44,023 nucleotides of DNA from Lachnospiraceae bacterium (GTDB lineage Bacteria; Bacillota; Clostridia; Lachnospirales; Lachnospiraceae): positions 1 through 44,023 of the forward strand of contig JAUNGL010000008.1 of the NCBI GenBank assembly GCA_030524665.1. The letters are read 5' to 3'. Positions within the stretch are counted from its first letter, which is position 1. The number at the start of each line of letters is the position of its first letter. A program made the translations under genes and the position numbers. A model generated the notes under the pieces. That model was not told where the DNA came from, made no database searches, and saw only the letters and a list, made by a program, of their open reading frames with translations. Below are positions 35,937 to 43,970 of the stretch, piece by piece.

Positions 35937-36195
35937 TTCGCCGTGACGCCGCTCCTGATGTCTTTCCATGCTGTCATTGCGTCCACGCTTGACTGATGTC
36001 ATTTCCTGCCGTCTTCGCCAATACCCTTTTGCTGTCATTCCCTGTTGTCCTTTGTATCGGCTCATTCCTGCTGTCATTCTCTGCTGTCTTATGTACCGGT
36101 GCTTTCTTCTGTTCCGTCGTCCCCTGTTGCCTTCTGCACCGGTCTTACCTGATGTCATACCTGATGTCTGTACTCTCTGCTGTTTTTCTGCAGGA
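35937..36195 (-). repeat. Degenerate short tandem repeat, unit about 12 bases (GACANCAGGNAT)
   Basis: On the minus strand variants of GACAnCAGGnAT occur about ten times in 260 bases: GACATCAGGTAT, GACATCAGGTAA, GACAGCAGAGAAT, GACAGCAGGAAT, GACAACAGGGAAT, GACGGCAGGAAAT, GACAGCATGGAA, GACATCAGGAGC. Some copies are adjacent, others are separated by 10-20 bases. It lies between amt and its terminator, so it would be part of the amt 3' untranslated RNA. Confidence 0.6.
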
Positions 36196-36223
36196 CAAAA
36201 TACCTGTGATTCCTGACGATATT

Positions 36224-37945
36224 CTAGAAGAAATCCTCTCCCTGAAGTGCTTCCACACCTTCTTCGCCAGTTCTTACCTTTACAACATTAGCCACATTGT
36301 ATACGAAAATTTTTCCGTCTCCGATATGTCCGGTGTAAAGCGCTTTCTTTGCTGCTGTAATTACCGCTGCCGGAGATACTTTGCTGACTACTACATCCAC
36401 CTGAATCTTCGGAAGCAGGTTCAGATCCATCTGAACACCACGATAATATTCTGCTTTTCCTTTCTGGACGCCGCAGCCAAGTACATTCGTGACAGTCATA
36501 CCTGTAACACCAATTTCATTCAACGCAGTCTTCAGCTCATCAAACTTACTCTGTTTTGCTACAATCGTGATCTTGGTTAGTGCAACATCGCTTGCCACCT
36601 GACCAGCTTCAGACTTAACCTGTACCGGAACTGCATCATCTACAGATACTGCTGCCGGTGCATGCTCTACCGGAGCACCAGAAAAGCTTCCTACAAAGTT
36701 GTTGATGCTTGAACTCTGCGCAAAGTCAGCATATGCAGATGCAAGGCCATGCTCATGAATATCCAGACCGTCAATCTCCTCTGCCGCAGTAGTTCTCAGG
36801 CCGATCGTCGCTTTCAGGACGTTAAAGATTATTATCATACATACAGTCACCCATGCGATTACTGATACCACACCAATTACCTGTGTTGTGAAGAATTTGA
36901 ATCCGCCGCCGTAAAATACACCGAGCTTCTCACCACCACCAAAATCATAGTAAGCGAACAAACCAGTGAGCAATGTACCGAGTGCACCATTTACACCATG
37001 TACGCCGACTGCACCAACCGGATCATCTATCTTCAGTTTCTGATCTATAAATTCGATACCAAATACAACTGCAAAGCCTGCAACAATACCAATGATTGCA
37101 GCACCAACCGGAGTTACCGTATCACAGCCTGCAGTGATAGCCACCAGACCAGCCAGGGAACCGTTGAGTGTCATAGACACATCCGGCTTTTTATAACGCA
37201 CCCAGGTGAGAATCATAACGGTTACAGTTGCCATAGCTGCTGCAAGGTTCGTTGTGTAGAAGATTCTTCCTGCAGTTGCTCCCAGATCTCCGGATGTACC
37301 GAGTGTAGAACATCCATTAAAACCGAACCAGCAGAACCAGAGGATAAATACACCGAGTGCTGCGAGCGGCATACTATGTCCGAGAATCGCATTTGGTTTT
37401 CCGTTTTTGTCATACTTTCCAATACGCGGTCCAAGAATCGCAGCTCCGACAAATGCTGCCACACCTCCGACCATATGTACCGCTGTAGAACCTGCGAAAT
37501 CATGGAATCCCATGTTTGCCAGCCAGCCGCCGCCCCAGATCCAATGTCCGGAAATCGGATATACAAACAGGCTGATCAATGCACTGTAAATACAGTAAGC
37601 AGAAAATTTCGTTCTCTCTGCCATCGCACCAGAAACGATGGTAGCTGAGGTTGCACAAAATACTGTCTGGAAAATCATGGTGACATAATCATCACTCTTC
37701 AGGCAGAACAGATCCAAACCTCCAATCAGTGCCCCACTTCCGCCAAACATGATACCAAAACCAATAAACCAGTAAATCGGTGTACCGATACAGAAATCCA
37801 TCAGGTTTTTCATGATAATATTTCCGGCGTTCTTCGCTCTCGTAAGACCAGTTTCTACCATTGCAAAACCTGCCTGCATGAAAAATACCAGTGCCGCGCC
37901 GATCAGGACCCATGTGATGTCAAGACTTCTAGCTAATTCTTCCAT
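36224..37945 (-). CDS. amt: Ammonium transporter fused to a P-II signalling domain
   Basis: A 573-aa membrane protein. Residues ~1-405 form the Amt/MEP/Rh channel with about eleven membrane helices (WVLIGAALVFFMQAGFAMVE; FHDFAGSTAVHMVGGVAAFV). A linker of about 50 residues follows, then a complete P-II (GlnB/GlnK) domain at ~455-573 (LTKITIVAKQSKFDELKTAL). The P-II T-loop keeps KAEYYRGVQMD, with a tyrosine at the uridylylation position. P-II proteins bind ATP/ADP and 2-oxoglutarate and plug the channel when nitrogen is plentiful; here sensor and channel form one chain. The ribosome site is AAAGGAGGAG. Its promoter and long leader lie upstream. Confidence 0.95.
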   Translation of the reverse strand: MEELARSLDITWVLIGAALVFFMQAGFAMVETGLTRAKNAGNIIMKNLMDFCIGTPIYWFIGFGIMFGGSGALIGGLDLFCLKSDDYVTMIFQTVFCATSATIVSGAMAERTKFSAYCIYSALISLFVYPISGHWIWGGGWLANMGFHDFAGSTAVHMVGGVAAFVGAAILGPRIGKYDKNGKPNAILGHSMPLAALGVFILWFCWFGFNGCSTLGTSGDLGATAGRIFYTTNLAAAMATVTVMILTWVRYKKPDVSMTLNGSLAGLVAITAGCDTVTPVGAAIIGIVAGFAVVFGIEFIDQKLKIDDPVGAVGVHGVNGALGTLLTGLFAYYDFGGGEKLGVFYGGGFKFFTTQVIGVVSVIAWVTVCMIIIFNVLKATIGLRTTAAEEIDGLDIHEHGLASAYADFAQSSSINNFVGSFSGAPVEHAPAAVSVDDAVPVQVKSEAGQVASDVALTKITIVAKQSKFDELKTALNEIGVTGMTVTNVLGCGVQKGKAEYYRGVQMDLNLLPKIQVDVVVSKVSPAAVITAAKKALYTGHIGDGKIFVYNVANVVKVRTGEEGVEALQGEDFF

Positions 37946-38188
37946 AAATATCTCCTCCTTTTATCGCGCACCTGTACCTGGCTTCCTGACTGTTCCAATA
38001 ACTCCTGCAGGTAATGGATATCCATCCATTGGACAGCAATCTGCTGAAACCAACTGAAAGACGCTTCACGTTTCCCGCTGGTTCACGTGCGGCGGCAAAC
38101 AGAAACTTTTCATCTTTCCCTTTGCCTTATGCCTTCCGCAAATACAGAAAAAGCGCCATGGTAAATACCACAGCGCCTTTGCTTGATT
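37946..38188 (-). promoter_or_regulatory. Long structured leader of the amt transcript
   Basis: About 240 bases lie between the transcription start and the ATG. They contain the promoter-proximal hairpin (38148-38179), CAGCA/TGCTG, AATGGAT/ATCCATT with a GGAT loop, and CCTGCAGG. Two short frames are present: 15 codons (38113-38066, MKSFCLPPHVNQRET) and 30 codons from TTG (38053-37961) ending 15 bases before the amt start. I could not match a known riboswitch. It may be a riboregulator or a leader-peptide system. Confidence 0.45.
38148..38179 (-). terminator. Promoter-proximal terminator-like hairpin in amt leader
   Basis: On the minus strand AAGGCGCTGTGGTA, TTT, ACCATGGCGCTTTTT forms an 11-bp stem (two G-U pairs) followed by five T residues. 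It lies about ten bases after the predicted RNA start, very close for an attenuator. It would also stop read-through from the HAD gene. Confidence 0.6.
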
Positions 38189-38194
38189 GAGTGT

Positions 38195-38223
38195 AGTTTA
38201 CACCGACTTTTCCGTTGTGTCAA
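38195..38223 (-). promoter_or_regulatory. Sigma-A promoter of amt
   Basis: TTGACA (38223-38218), 17 bases, TAAACT (38200-38195). It lies between the HAD stop and the leader hairpin. Confidence 0.75.
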
Positions 38224-38289
38224 TGCAAATTATAAATTTTTTCTAAATTTAGCTGATATGTAGAATTTGCACAATTTTCCATTTCACTT

Positions 38290-38970
38290 TTATCTGTTTT
38301 GCATATATCCCTCGATCAGACACCGAAGCTCTTCTGCATTCTCTGCCATCCTTTTGGCCCCCTGCTCTCTCAGGAAATCCCGTTCACGGAACCCCCAGGT
38401 CACAATAATGTTGTCCATCAAAGCATTCCCGGCAGTCCGAATATCTACTTCCGAGTCACCGACATAGACTGCACGCTCTGCATGGACATTCAGTTCATCC
38501 AGAGCTAAATTCACCATATCCGGCTCCGGCTTTTTCCGGATTCCTTCCTGCTCCCCGACAGCAGTATCGACAAGTCCTTCGAAATACTGTTTATTCAGTT
38601 TCTTTACTGCAAAATCGGCCTTGTTAGAAACAATCGCAGTTCGGTATCCCTGCTCCTTCAGCCATGTAAGCAGATCCATAATCCCCGGATAAGGTACCGT
38701 CAAATCCATACAGTGTAATGCATAATGTGATTTGAAAAAGTCATATGCTTTCGGGAATAGCGGTCCCTCTTCTCCTCCCGGCACGACACGTTCCATTAGC
38801 TTGTGAATTCCATTTCCCACAAAGCTTCGCACCTCATCACGCGTATACTGCCGTATTCCGCACACCTCCATCGCTGCATTCACACTCGCTGTCAGATCAT
38901 CCAGTGTATCTAACAGAGTGCCATCCAGATCAAAAACTACCGCATCATATTTCCTGCTCTGCTTCTCCAT
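38290..38970 (-). CDS. HAD-superfamily phosphatase, phosphoglycolate-phosphatase type
   Basis: A 226-aa cytoplasmic HAD hydrolase. Motif I is VVFDLDGTLLDTLDD (nucleophile Asp14, Asp16), motif II IVSNKADFA, motif III the Lys in GIRKKPEPDM, and motif IV VYVGDSEVDIRTAGNA. The helical cap between motifs I and II (SVNAAMEVCGIRQYTRDEVR) is typical of phosphoglycolate phosphatase/PpaX types; the true substrate cannot be assigned. Its start overlaps the upstream membrane-protein gene by 26 bases in another frame, with AAAGGAG some 12 bases upstream. Confidence 0.9.
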   Translation of the reverse strand: MEKQSRKYDAVVFDLDGTLLDTLDDLTASVNAAMEVCGIRQYTRDEVRSFVGNGIHKLMERVVPGGEEGPLFPKAYDFFKSHYALHCMDLTVPYPGIMDLLTWLKEQGYRTAIVSNKADFAVKKLNKQYFEGLVDTAVGEQEGIRKKPEPDMVNLALDELNVHAERAVYVGDSEVDIRTAGNALMDNIIVTWGFRERDFLREQGAKRMAENAEELRCLIEGYMQNR

Positions 38971-39472
38971 CTATTTCCACAGCTCCTTTTGCCATCAGAT
39001 TCATCCCTGATGTAATTTTGTGCTTCAATCCTCTCACCTGCAGTACGATCTGCTGTATAGCCGGATTGTAACGAGGAGATTGTAGCATCATAGGAAACAA
39101 ATGTAAACCCGAAATATGCAGTTCTTCCAGTTCTGTCATAATCCCTGCCGTGATCACTGTAAGTAGCAGCCAGCAAAAGCCATATACCACCGGCGGAGTC
39201 ATGTCAATCCGTATCCCCAAAAACAGGAACAACAGGATCTGTTCCAAAAATCCTGCCAACCCGCATAGTGCCTTACCCGAAGCAGAAAGCTCCCGATAAA
39301 CCTCCAGCTTCACTTCTTTTCCTGATCTGCTGCCTTCGCTGACATATATGGTACGGAATAATGTCTTCCCCGCCTTTCCGGCTGTCCCGCATGATACTAT
39401 CTGTAAATCAGGAAGCGTCCTCCCTGACTTCAGTGCTGTGTTTCCTCTATTCATATGAATCCTGCCTGTCAT
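38945..39472 (-). CDS. Small membrane protein of unknown function
   Basis: A 175-aa protein with a polar N-terminal ~60 residues and two hydrophobic segments (about 72-88, GFLEQILLFLFLGIRI, and 93-112, VVYGFCWLLLTVITAGIM). A C-terminal part rich in hydrophobic helices (LHLFPMMLQSPRYNPAIQQI) follows. The start follows GGGGAGGATCACA. The 3' end overlaps the HAD gene by 26 bases, so the two are probably co-translated. I recognise no family. Confidence 0.7.
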   Translation of the reverse strand: MTGRIHMNRGNTALKSGRTLPDLQIVSCGTAGKAGKTLFRTIYVSEGSRSGKEVKLEVYRELSASGKALCGLAGFLEQILLFLFLGIRIDMTPPVVYGFCWLLLTVITAGIMTELEELHISGLHLFPMMLQSPRYNPAIQQIVLQVRGLKHKITSGMNLMAKGAVEIDGEAEQEI

Positions 39473-39597
39473 TGTGATCCTCCCCTGTCCGTTCCCTGAT
39501 TCCCTTCATTTTCATGCTGTTACTGTAATCGAACATTTGTTCTGTGTCTATATTAGCACTTCATCAGCGGATTGTAAAGCAGAAAATGAAAAAAATA

Positions 39598-39632
39598 TTG
39601 TCCCTTCTGTTAGAGTTTGATATAGTAACACT
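39598..39632 (+). promoter_or_regulatory. Extended -10 promoter with overlapping palindrome, VWA/ATPase operon
   Basis: TTGTCC (39598-39603), 17 bases, TATAGT (39621-39626), preceded by TGA (extended -10). The -10 forms half of the inverted repeat TATAGT-aac-ACTATA (39621-39635), a possible operator. Confidence 0.6.
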
Positions 39633-39671
39633 ATACCTTATCACAACTATGAAACACTTCAGAGGTGATTT

Positions 39672-41087
39672 ATGACAAATATAGATTCTTCTTTCTCTGA
39701 TTCTGAAAATGCCCTGAGCCGTTTTCAGAATCCGGCTCTCGAAATCCTGCGCATTCTTCAGGAGCAATCCATGGTACGTTTTTCTGCCTTTCCGGAAGCT
39801 TTCGGATACCTGAAACCGATTTCTACAGATGAAATTTCTCTTCCGCTTGGTACAGACGGCCAGTATCTTTATTATGAACCTGAACTGTTGTGCCGTTCAT
39901 ACCTTAATTCACCTGAATATTTATTCCGTATCTGGCTCCATGTCCATCTGCACTGCCTTCTTCTCCATGTTTCCGGTCCGCACACCTGGAAAACTCCGGA
40001 AAGCAGAACGCTGTATCAGAAAGCCTGTGACCTTTCCGCTGCATTACTCATGACATTACTCCTGCCGGACGAATCAGATCAGCTGTTTCTCCGTCTGCTG
40101 AATCAATGTCTGGACAATCATGCAGAAGGAAGACCTCCTGTTCCAACAGAATCTCTGATCGATTTCCAAAATCTGCTTTCCCTGCTGCCGGACAATTTCA
40201 GGCTGCAGGAGCTTGCTGACAGATGTGTGCTCGATTCCCACCAGTTCTGGCCAGATGCTTCTCCCGTTGATTCTGTGGATGCTTCTGCCAAAGCTTCTGC
40301 TGAATGCGGCAATTCTTCAGCAGGCAGTGGCCACCCCGCTCTGTCCCCTCAGCTCCTCCGCCAATGGACGTGTTCCCTTGCAAAGCTTTGGACAACGCTT
40401 TCAAATAGAAGCGAAACACGTGGATTATCCTCTGCTTCTGCCGTGGAAAACGCTGTTTTACAGGAACACGACGGTATGGACTACCATCAATTTCTCAGAC
40501 GTTTTACCGTTCCCGGCGAGGAAGCACTGCTGGATCTGGAATCCTTTGATTACATTCCATATCATTACGGCTTCACACACTATGGGAATCTGGCTTTTCT
40601 CGAACCATTGGAATATCGTGAAGTAAACCGCCTGGATGAACTGGCAATCGCAATTGATACCTCTGGCTCCTGTTCCGGGCGCATTGTCCGCCGTTTTCTG
40701 GAAGAAACCTGGAATATTCTGCGCCAGCGCGAAAATTTCTTTGCCCGGATGCGTCTTCACCTGATCCAATGCGATTCCATGATTCAGGAACACCGGATTT
40801 TTACAAGTCTGGAAGAATGGGAAGACGCCCTTCCGAACCTCAAAATACGCGGGCATGGAAATACAGACTTCCGCCCCGTTTTTCAGTTACTGAATAAAAT
40901 GATTGAAAAACGTGAAATCCGCCGTCTGCGCGGTCTTTTGTACTTCACCGATGGCGATGGAATCTATCCCGGACAGGCTCCGCCTTATGATACAGCCTTT
41001 GTTTTTCTGAACCGTCAGACTGAAAAACAGAAAATACCAAACTGGGCGATTCGCCTGAACCTGAATCTCAATGAATCTTTCAAATGA
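39672..41087 (+). CDS. VWA-domain protein with degenerate metallopeptidase-like N-terminus (DUF2201-like)
   Basis: A 471-aa cytoplasmic protein. Residues ~30-150 resemble the DUF2201 putative metallopeptidase domain, but where HExxH is expected it reads HVHLHCLLLH (90-99), lacking the glutamate. A variable middle region follows. A C-terminal von Willebrand A-like domain starts near 320: the metal-binding MIDAS Asp-Thr-Ser-Gly-Ser is at 329-333 (AIAIDTSGSCSG), then GHGNTDFRPVF and LLYFTDGDG. Such proteins partner MoxR-type ATPases in assembly or metal-insertion machines. The ATPase gene follows 35 bases later. The start follows AGAGGTGATTT. Confidence 0.8.
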   Translation: MTNIDSSFSDSENALSRFQNPALEILRILQEQSMVRFSAFPEAFGYLKPISTDEISLPLGTDGQYLYYEPELLCRSYLNSPEYLFRIWLHVHLHCLLLHVSGPHTWKTPESRTLYQKACDLSAALLMTLLLPDESDQLFLRLLNQCLDNHAEGRPPVPTESLIDFQNLLSLLPDNFRLQELADRCVLDSHQFWPDASPVDSVDASAKASAECGNSSAGSGHPALSPQLLRQWTCSLAKLWTTLSNRSETRGLSSASAVENAVLQEHDGMDYHQFLRRFTVPGEEALLDLESFDYIPYHYGFTHYGNLAFLEPLEYREVNRLDELAIAIDTSGSCSGRIVRRFLEETWNILRQRENFFARMRLHLIQCDSMIQEHRIFTSLEEWEDALPNLKIRGHGNTDFRPVFQLLNKMIEKREIRRLRGLLYFTDGDGIYPGQAPPYDTAFVFLNRQTEKQKIPNWAIRLNLNLNESFK

Positions 41088-41122
41088 GAACGTTACCATA
41101 ATGGAAAAGAAAGGAACCAGAA

Positions 41123-42667
41123 ATGAATATCAGAGATGCCAAACAGGAAATCATACACACAATCATGGCTTATACTGCTAAAAACGAATGGGGAAGCTAC
41201 GCAATTCCCTCTGTACGCCAGCGTCCCATCCTGTTGATCGGACCTCCCGGTATCGGAAAAACAGCAGTGATGCAACAGGCCGCCTCTGCCTGCGGTGTCG
41301 GATTTGTCTCTTACTCAATGACACACCACACACGCCAGAGTGCCATCGGACTCCCTTTTCTTGAACAGCGTGAATTCGAAGGCCGCAGTTATTCCATTAC
41401 AGAATACACCATGAGCGAGATCATTTCCTCCGTATTCTGCTGCATGGAAGAAAGCGGCTGCCGCGAAGGTCTCCTGTTTCTGGATGAAATCAACTGTGTT
41501 TCCGAAACACTCGCCCCTGCAATTCTTCAGCTGCTGCAAAACAAAACTTTTGGAAACCACCGCCTGCCAGAGGGCTGGGTTCTGGCAACGGCAGGCAACC
41601 CGCAGGAATATAATAAATCTGTCCGTGAATTCGATATTGCCACACTGGACCGCCTGAAATATATCAAAGTGGAAGCCGATTACGATGCCTGGCGTCCCTA
41701 TGCACTTGAGAACAATCTTCATGCCGCTATCCTGTCGTATCTCGACACACACCGTGAGCAATTCTACGTATTGCATCAGACCTATATTGACAAAACTTTT
41801 GTGACTGCCCGCGGATGGGAAGACCTCTCCTGCCTGCTCCTTCAATACGAATTACTCCATCTGCCGGTCACGCCGAAACTGATCGGCCAGTATCTGCACT
41901 CGGAAGAGCTTGCCAACGACTTCGCCGGATATTATCAGGTTTTTACTGCCAGAAAACAAACACTTCCGGTCACGGCCATGCTGGACGGCGATGAAAAAGC
42001 CACGGAACAATGCCTCACCTTCATGACCTCCTCTGCATTCGACGGCAAACTGCATCTGGTGCATTTAATGCTTTCCTGTATCGGAACGCAATTCCGTTCC
42101 TTTATGGAAAACAAACAGCATCTGGTACGGTTTCAGGAATGTCAGGAGCGGCTCGAACGCTTCTGGAAACAGCAAAAAGCAGAATCCATCAGACCGCTGC
42201 TCTCTTCCTTTCTGGCAAAAGAACGTGAGATCATGCGCATACGCCAGGAACACGGACTTTCCTCCGGACAGGAAATCGAAGAAATACACCGTGTACTGTA
42301 TGAATTTCAAACTCTTGGCTATCAATATCAGGCAGAGCAGACGTCGTATGCGGCAGCATCCTCCGAACCGCCACACGATACTCCTGACGAATTCTTCCAA
42401 TATCTTCGGCAAATTCATCAGACACAATCGGACAATCTGGAGCATTCCGTAAAAAAGCTGCACTCTATGGTGGATTACAGCATCCAGTTTCTGGAACAAA
42501 GTGACGGTCCGGAGCTGACCATATTCCTCTCGTCTCTCAGCCAAAACCGTCTGGCTGCGGAATTCTTCCGGCGCTGTCCCTGTGAATCCTTCACACGACA
42601 TCGGAAACTGCTCGAGTTCGGTCAAAGAGAACAAATATTAAAACAAAAACTGGAAAAATTATTCTGA
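41123..42667 (+). CDS. MoxR-type AAA+ ATPase
   Basis: A 514-aa cytoplasmic ATPase. Walker A is GPPGIGKT (40-47), Walker B GLLFLDEINC (about 122-131), sensor 1 lies in WVLATAGNP, and an arginine-containing stretch FDIATLDRLKYIKV follows. After the AAA+ module (to about residue 300) comes a ~200-residue helical C-terminal region of unknown role. With the VWA protein it forms the classic MoxR/VWA pair that remodels or activates client proteins. The start follows AAAGGAACCAGAA. The client is not evident; the small protein encoded next is a candidate. Confidence 0.88.
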   Translation: MNIRDAKQEIIHTIMAYTAKNEWGSYAIPSVRQRPILLIGPPGIGKTAVMQQAASACGVGFVSYSMTHHTRQSAIGLPFLEQREFEGRSYSITEYTMSEIISSVFCCMEESGCREGLLFLDEINCVSETLAPAILQLLQNKTFGNHRLPEGWVLATAGNPQEYNKSVREFDIATLDRLKYIKVEADYDAWRPYALENNLHAAILSYLDTHREQFYVLHQTYIDKTFVTARGWEDLSCLLLQYELLHLPVTPKLIGQYLHSEELANDFAGYYQVFTARKQTLPVTAMLDGDEKATEQCLTFMTSSAFDGKLHLVHLMLSCIGTQFRSFMENKQHLVRFQECQERLERFWKQQKAESIRPLLSSFLAKEREIMRIRQEHGLSSGQEIEEIHRVLYEFQTLGYQYQAEQTSYAAASSEPPHDTPDEFFQYLRQIHQTQSDNLEHSVKKLHSMVDYSIQFLEQSDGPELTIFLSSLSQNRLAAEFFRRCPCESFTRHRKLLEFGQREQILKQKLEKLF

Positions 42668-42797
42668 TATGAATCGTAACCTTCAGCTACGTATAAAAAA
42701 CACTCCTCTGGCAATACTATATCTATAACAGGCATAACCTATCATGACTAACAGTTATGAACTAAAAAACTCAGATCTACACCAAAGGAGAAAAACA

Positions 42798-43025
42798 ATG
42801 AATCAGTCCGAAGACAAAATAGTAGCCAGTCAAACAAAAGCACAACCAACGGAAAAACATGCCATTCACTGCGTCTCTCTGGACGGATACGAGCATTTCG
42901 GCAACACCTGCTCCTCCACTGACTGTACAGGGCTGATCCCTGCACTTCCAAGTTCGGAGGCAGAACTGGAAGCATATGAGGAAATGTACCAATTCTGTGC
43001 CCAGCAGCCTCCGGCAAGAGACTGA
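42798..43025 (+). CDS. Small acidic Cys/His-containing protein, third gene of the VWA/ATPase operon
   Basis: A 75-aa cytoplasmic protein. After a Lys/Gln-rich N-terminus it has HAIHCVSLDGYEHFGNTCSSTDCTGL, with three Cys and three His in about 25 residues that could bind a metal, then an acidic helix (SEAELEAYEEMYQFC). A longer frame begins at 42744, but AAAGGAG lies seven bases before the ATG at 42798. It is followed by a strong terminator. I do not recognise the family. Confidence 0.7.
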   Translation: MNQSEDKIVASQTKAQPTEKHAIHCVSLDGYEHFGNTCSSTDCTGLIPALPSSEAELEAYEEMYQFCAQQPPARD

Positions 43026-43063
43026 GCCGCAGATGTCCGACCCGTTTTTCACATCATCGCAAA

Positions 43064-43129
43064 AAATGTTCCGATACCATCCGCATACTGCGTCTCTGGC
43101 AGTACGCAGATGGTAATCGGAACATTTTG
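43064..43129. terminator. Long bidirectional terminator hairpin
   Basis: AAAATGTTCCGATaCCATC and GATGGTaATCGGAACATTTT form a long stem with minor bulges; an inner TACTGC/GCAGTA stem extends it. A run on one side and T run on the other allow it to serve both the plus-strand operon and nth. Confidence 0.8.
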
Positions 43130-43207
43130 TACATCTCCCTGTTATTCAGAAATATTCCCCACCAGGAATATCCCTTCAGCCCATCGCCTAAACTATCACA
43201 TTTCTCT

Positions 43208-43843
43208 TCAGATCCCATACTTCCCGCAAATATCCGCAAGGCAGCATTTGTCACAATACGGCTTCGTCCTTGCCGTGCAGATCTCTCTTCCGTGATATAC
43301 CAGACGGTGACAGAAGGAGCTTCCTTCCTCCGGCGGAATTATTTTCCAGAGAGCCATTTCCACCTTTTTCGGCTCCTTAATCTGGTCCACCAGACCGATA
43401 CGGTTTACCAGCCGAATACAATGCGTATCGGTCACGATCGCTGGTTTCCCAAACACATCACCCATAATCAGGTTCGCGCTCTTTCTGCCCACTCCCGGAA
43501 GCCTCAGAAGTTGATCAAAATCATCCGGTACTTTTCCGTCATACAAGTCCCGAACCTGCTTCATGCAGGCACTGATATCTCTCGCCTTGCTCTTTCCCAA
43601 TCCACATGGACGGACAATTTCTTCAATCTCTTCCACAGATGCATCTGCAAGTGCATTGACATCCGGAAATCTGGCATACAGATCTTCCACCACCACATTT
43701 ACCCGCGCATCCGTACACTGTGCTGCCAGACGTACACTAACCAGAAGCTTCCAAGCCTGATCATAATCCAACGTACAGTCTGCTCCCGGATATTCCTTCT
43801 TCAATCTCTCAATCACTTCAAGCGCAAGTTCCTCTTTTGTCAT
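43208..43843 (-). CDS. nth: Endonuclease III (DNA glycosylase/AP lyase)
   Basis: A 211-aa base-excision repair enzyme removing oxidised pyrimidines. The helix-hairpin-helix LPGVGRKSANLIMGDVFG carries the catalytic Lys; the catalytic Asp is in AIVTDTHCIRLVNRIGL. The C-terminal iron-sulphur loop reads CTARTKPYCDKCCLADIC, i.e. Cys-x7-Cys-x2-Cys-x5-Cys, with one residue more than the x6 of the E. coli enzyme. The start at 43843 is chosen for GGAGAAAGACA before it; the frame extends upstream to 43897 without a better site. Confidence 0.94.
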   Translation of the reverse strand: MTKEELALEVIERLKKEYPGADCTLDYDQAWKLLVSVRLAAQCTDARVNVVVEDLYARFPDVNALADASVEEIEEIVRPCGLGKSKARDISACMKQVRDLYDGKVPDDFDQLLRLPGVGRKSANLIMGDVFGKPAIVTDTHCIRLVNRIGLVDQIKEPKKVEMALWKIIPPEEGSSFCHRLVYHGREICTARTKPYCDKCCLADICGKYGI

Positions 43844-43940
43844 TGTCTTTCTCCATTCTGTATTTATCTGTTCCGTACTTCCCTCTCTGACATTCAAACT
43901 ACTCCAAACGTAATTCTCTTACAGATCATTATGGTAACGT

Positions 43941-43969
43941 AAAAAGCACTCCGAACGGAGTGCTTTTAT
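43941..43969. terminator. Terminator between tRNA-Arg and nth
   Basis: AAAAAGCACTCCG-aa-CGGAGTGCTTTTA is a perfect hairpin with flanking A and T runs, a few bases beyond the tRNA 3' end. Confidence 0.85.
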
Positions 43970-43970
43970 A

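Larger units (their letters stand above)
35680..36223. other. Intergenic region between amt and HD gene
   Basis: From left to right: promoter of the HD gene (35742-35770), an unremarkable 90 bases, a bidirectional terminator (35865-35903), then a degenerate tandem repeat (35937-36195). No gene is supported; a 75-codon Arg/Gln-rich frame (36158-35931, minus) is translated repeat. Confidence 0.6.

Noticed and set aside
35931..36158. 75-codon Arg/Gln-rich frame that could look like a basic peptide
   Set aside because: It is the translation of the degenerate tandem repeat, with a poor ribosome site.
35937..36195. CRISPR array
   Set aside because: Units are too short, diverged and unevenly spaced; no constant repeat/spacer pattern and no cas gene nearby.
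37946..38130. Cobalamin or glutamine riboswitch in the amt leader
   Set aside because: Some phrases (CAGTCAGGAAGCCAGG) recall the cobalamin riboswitch end, but the B12 box and the other conserved blocks are not found; the glnA/downstream-peptide motif is not seen either. Left as unassigned.
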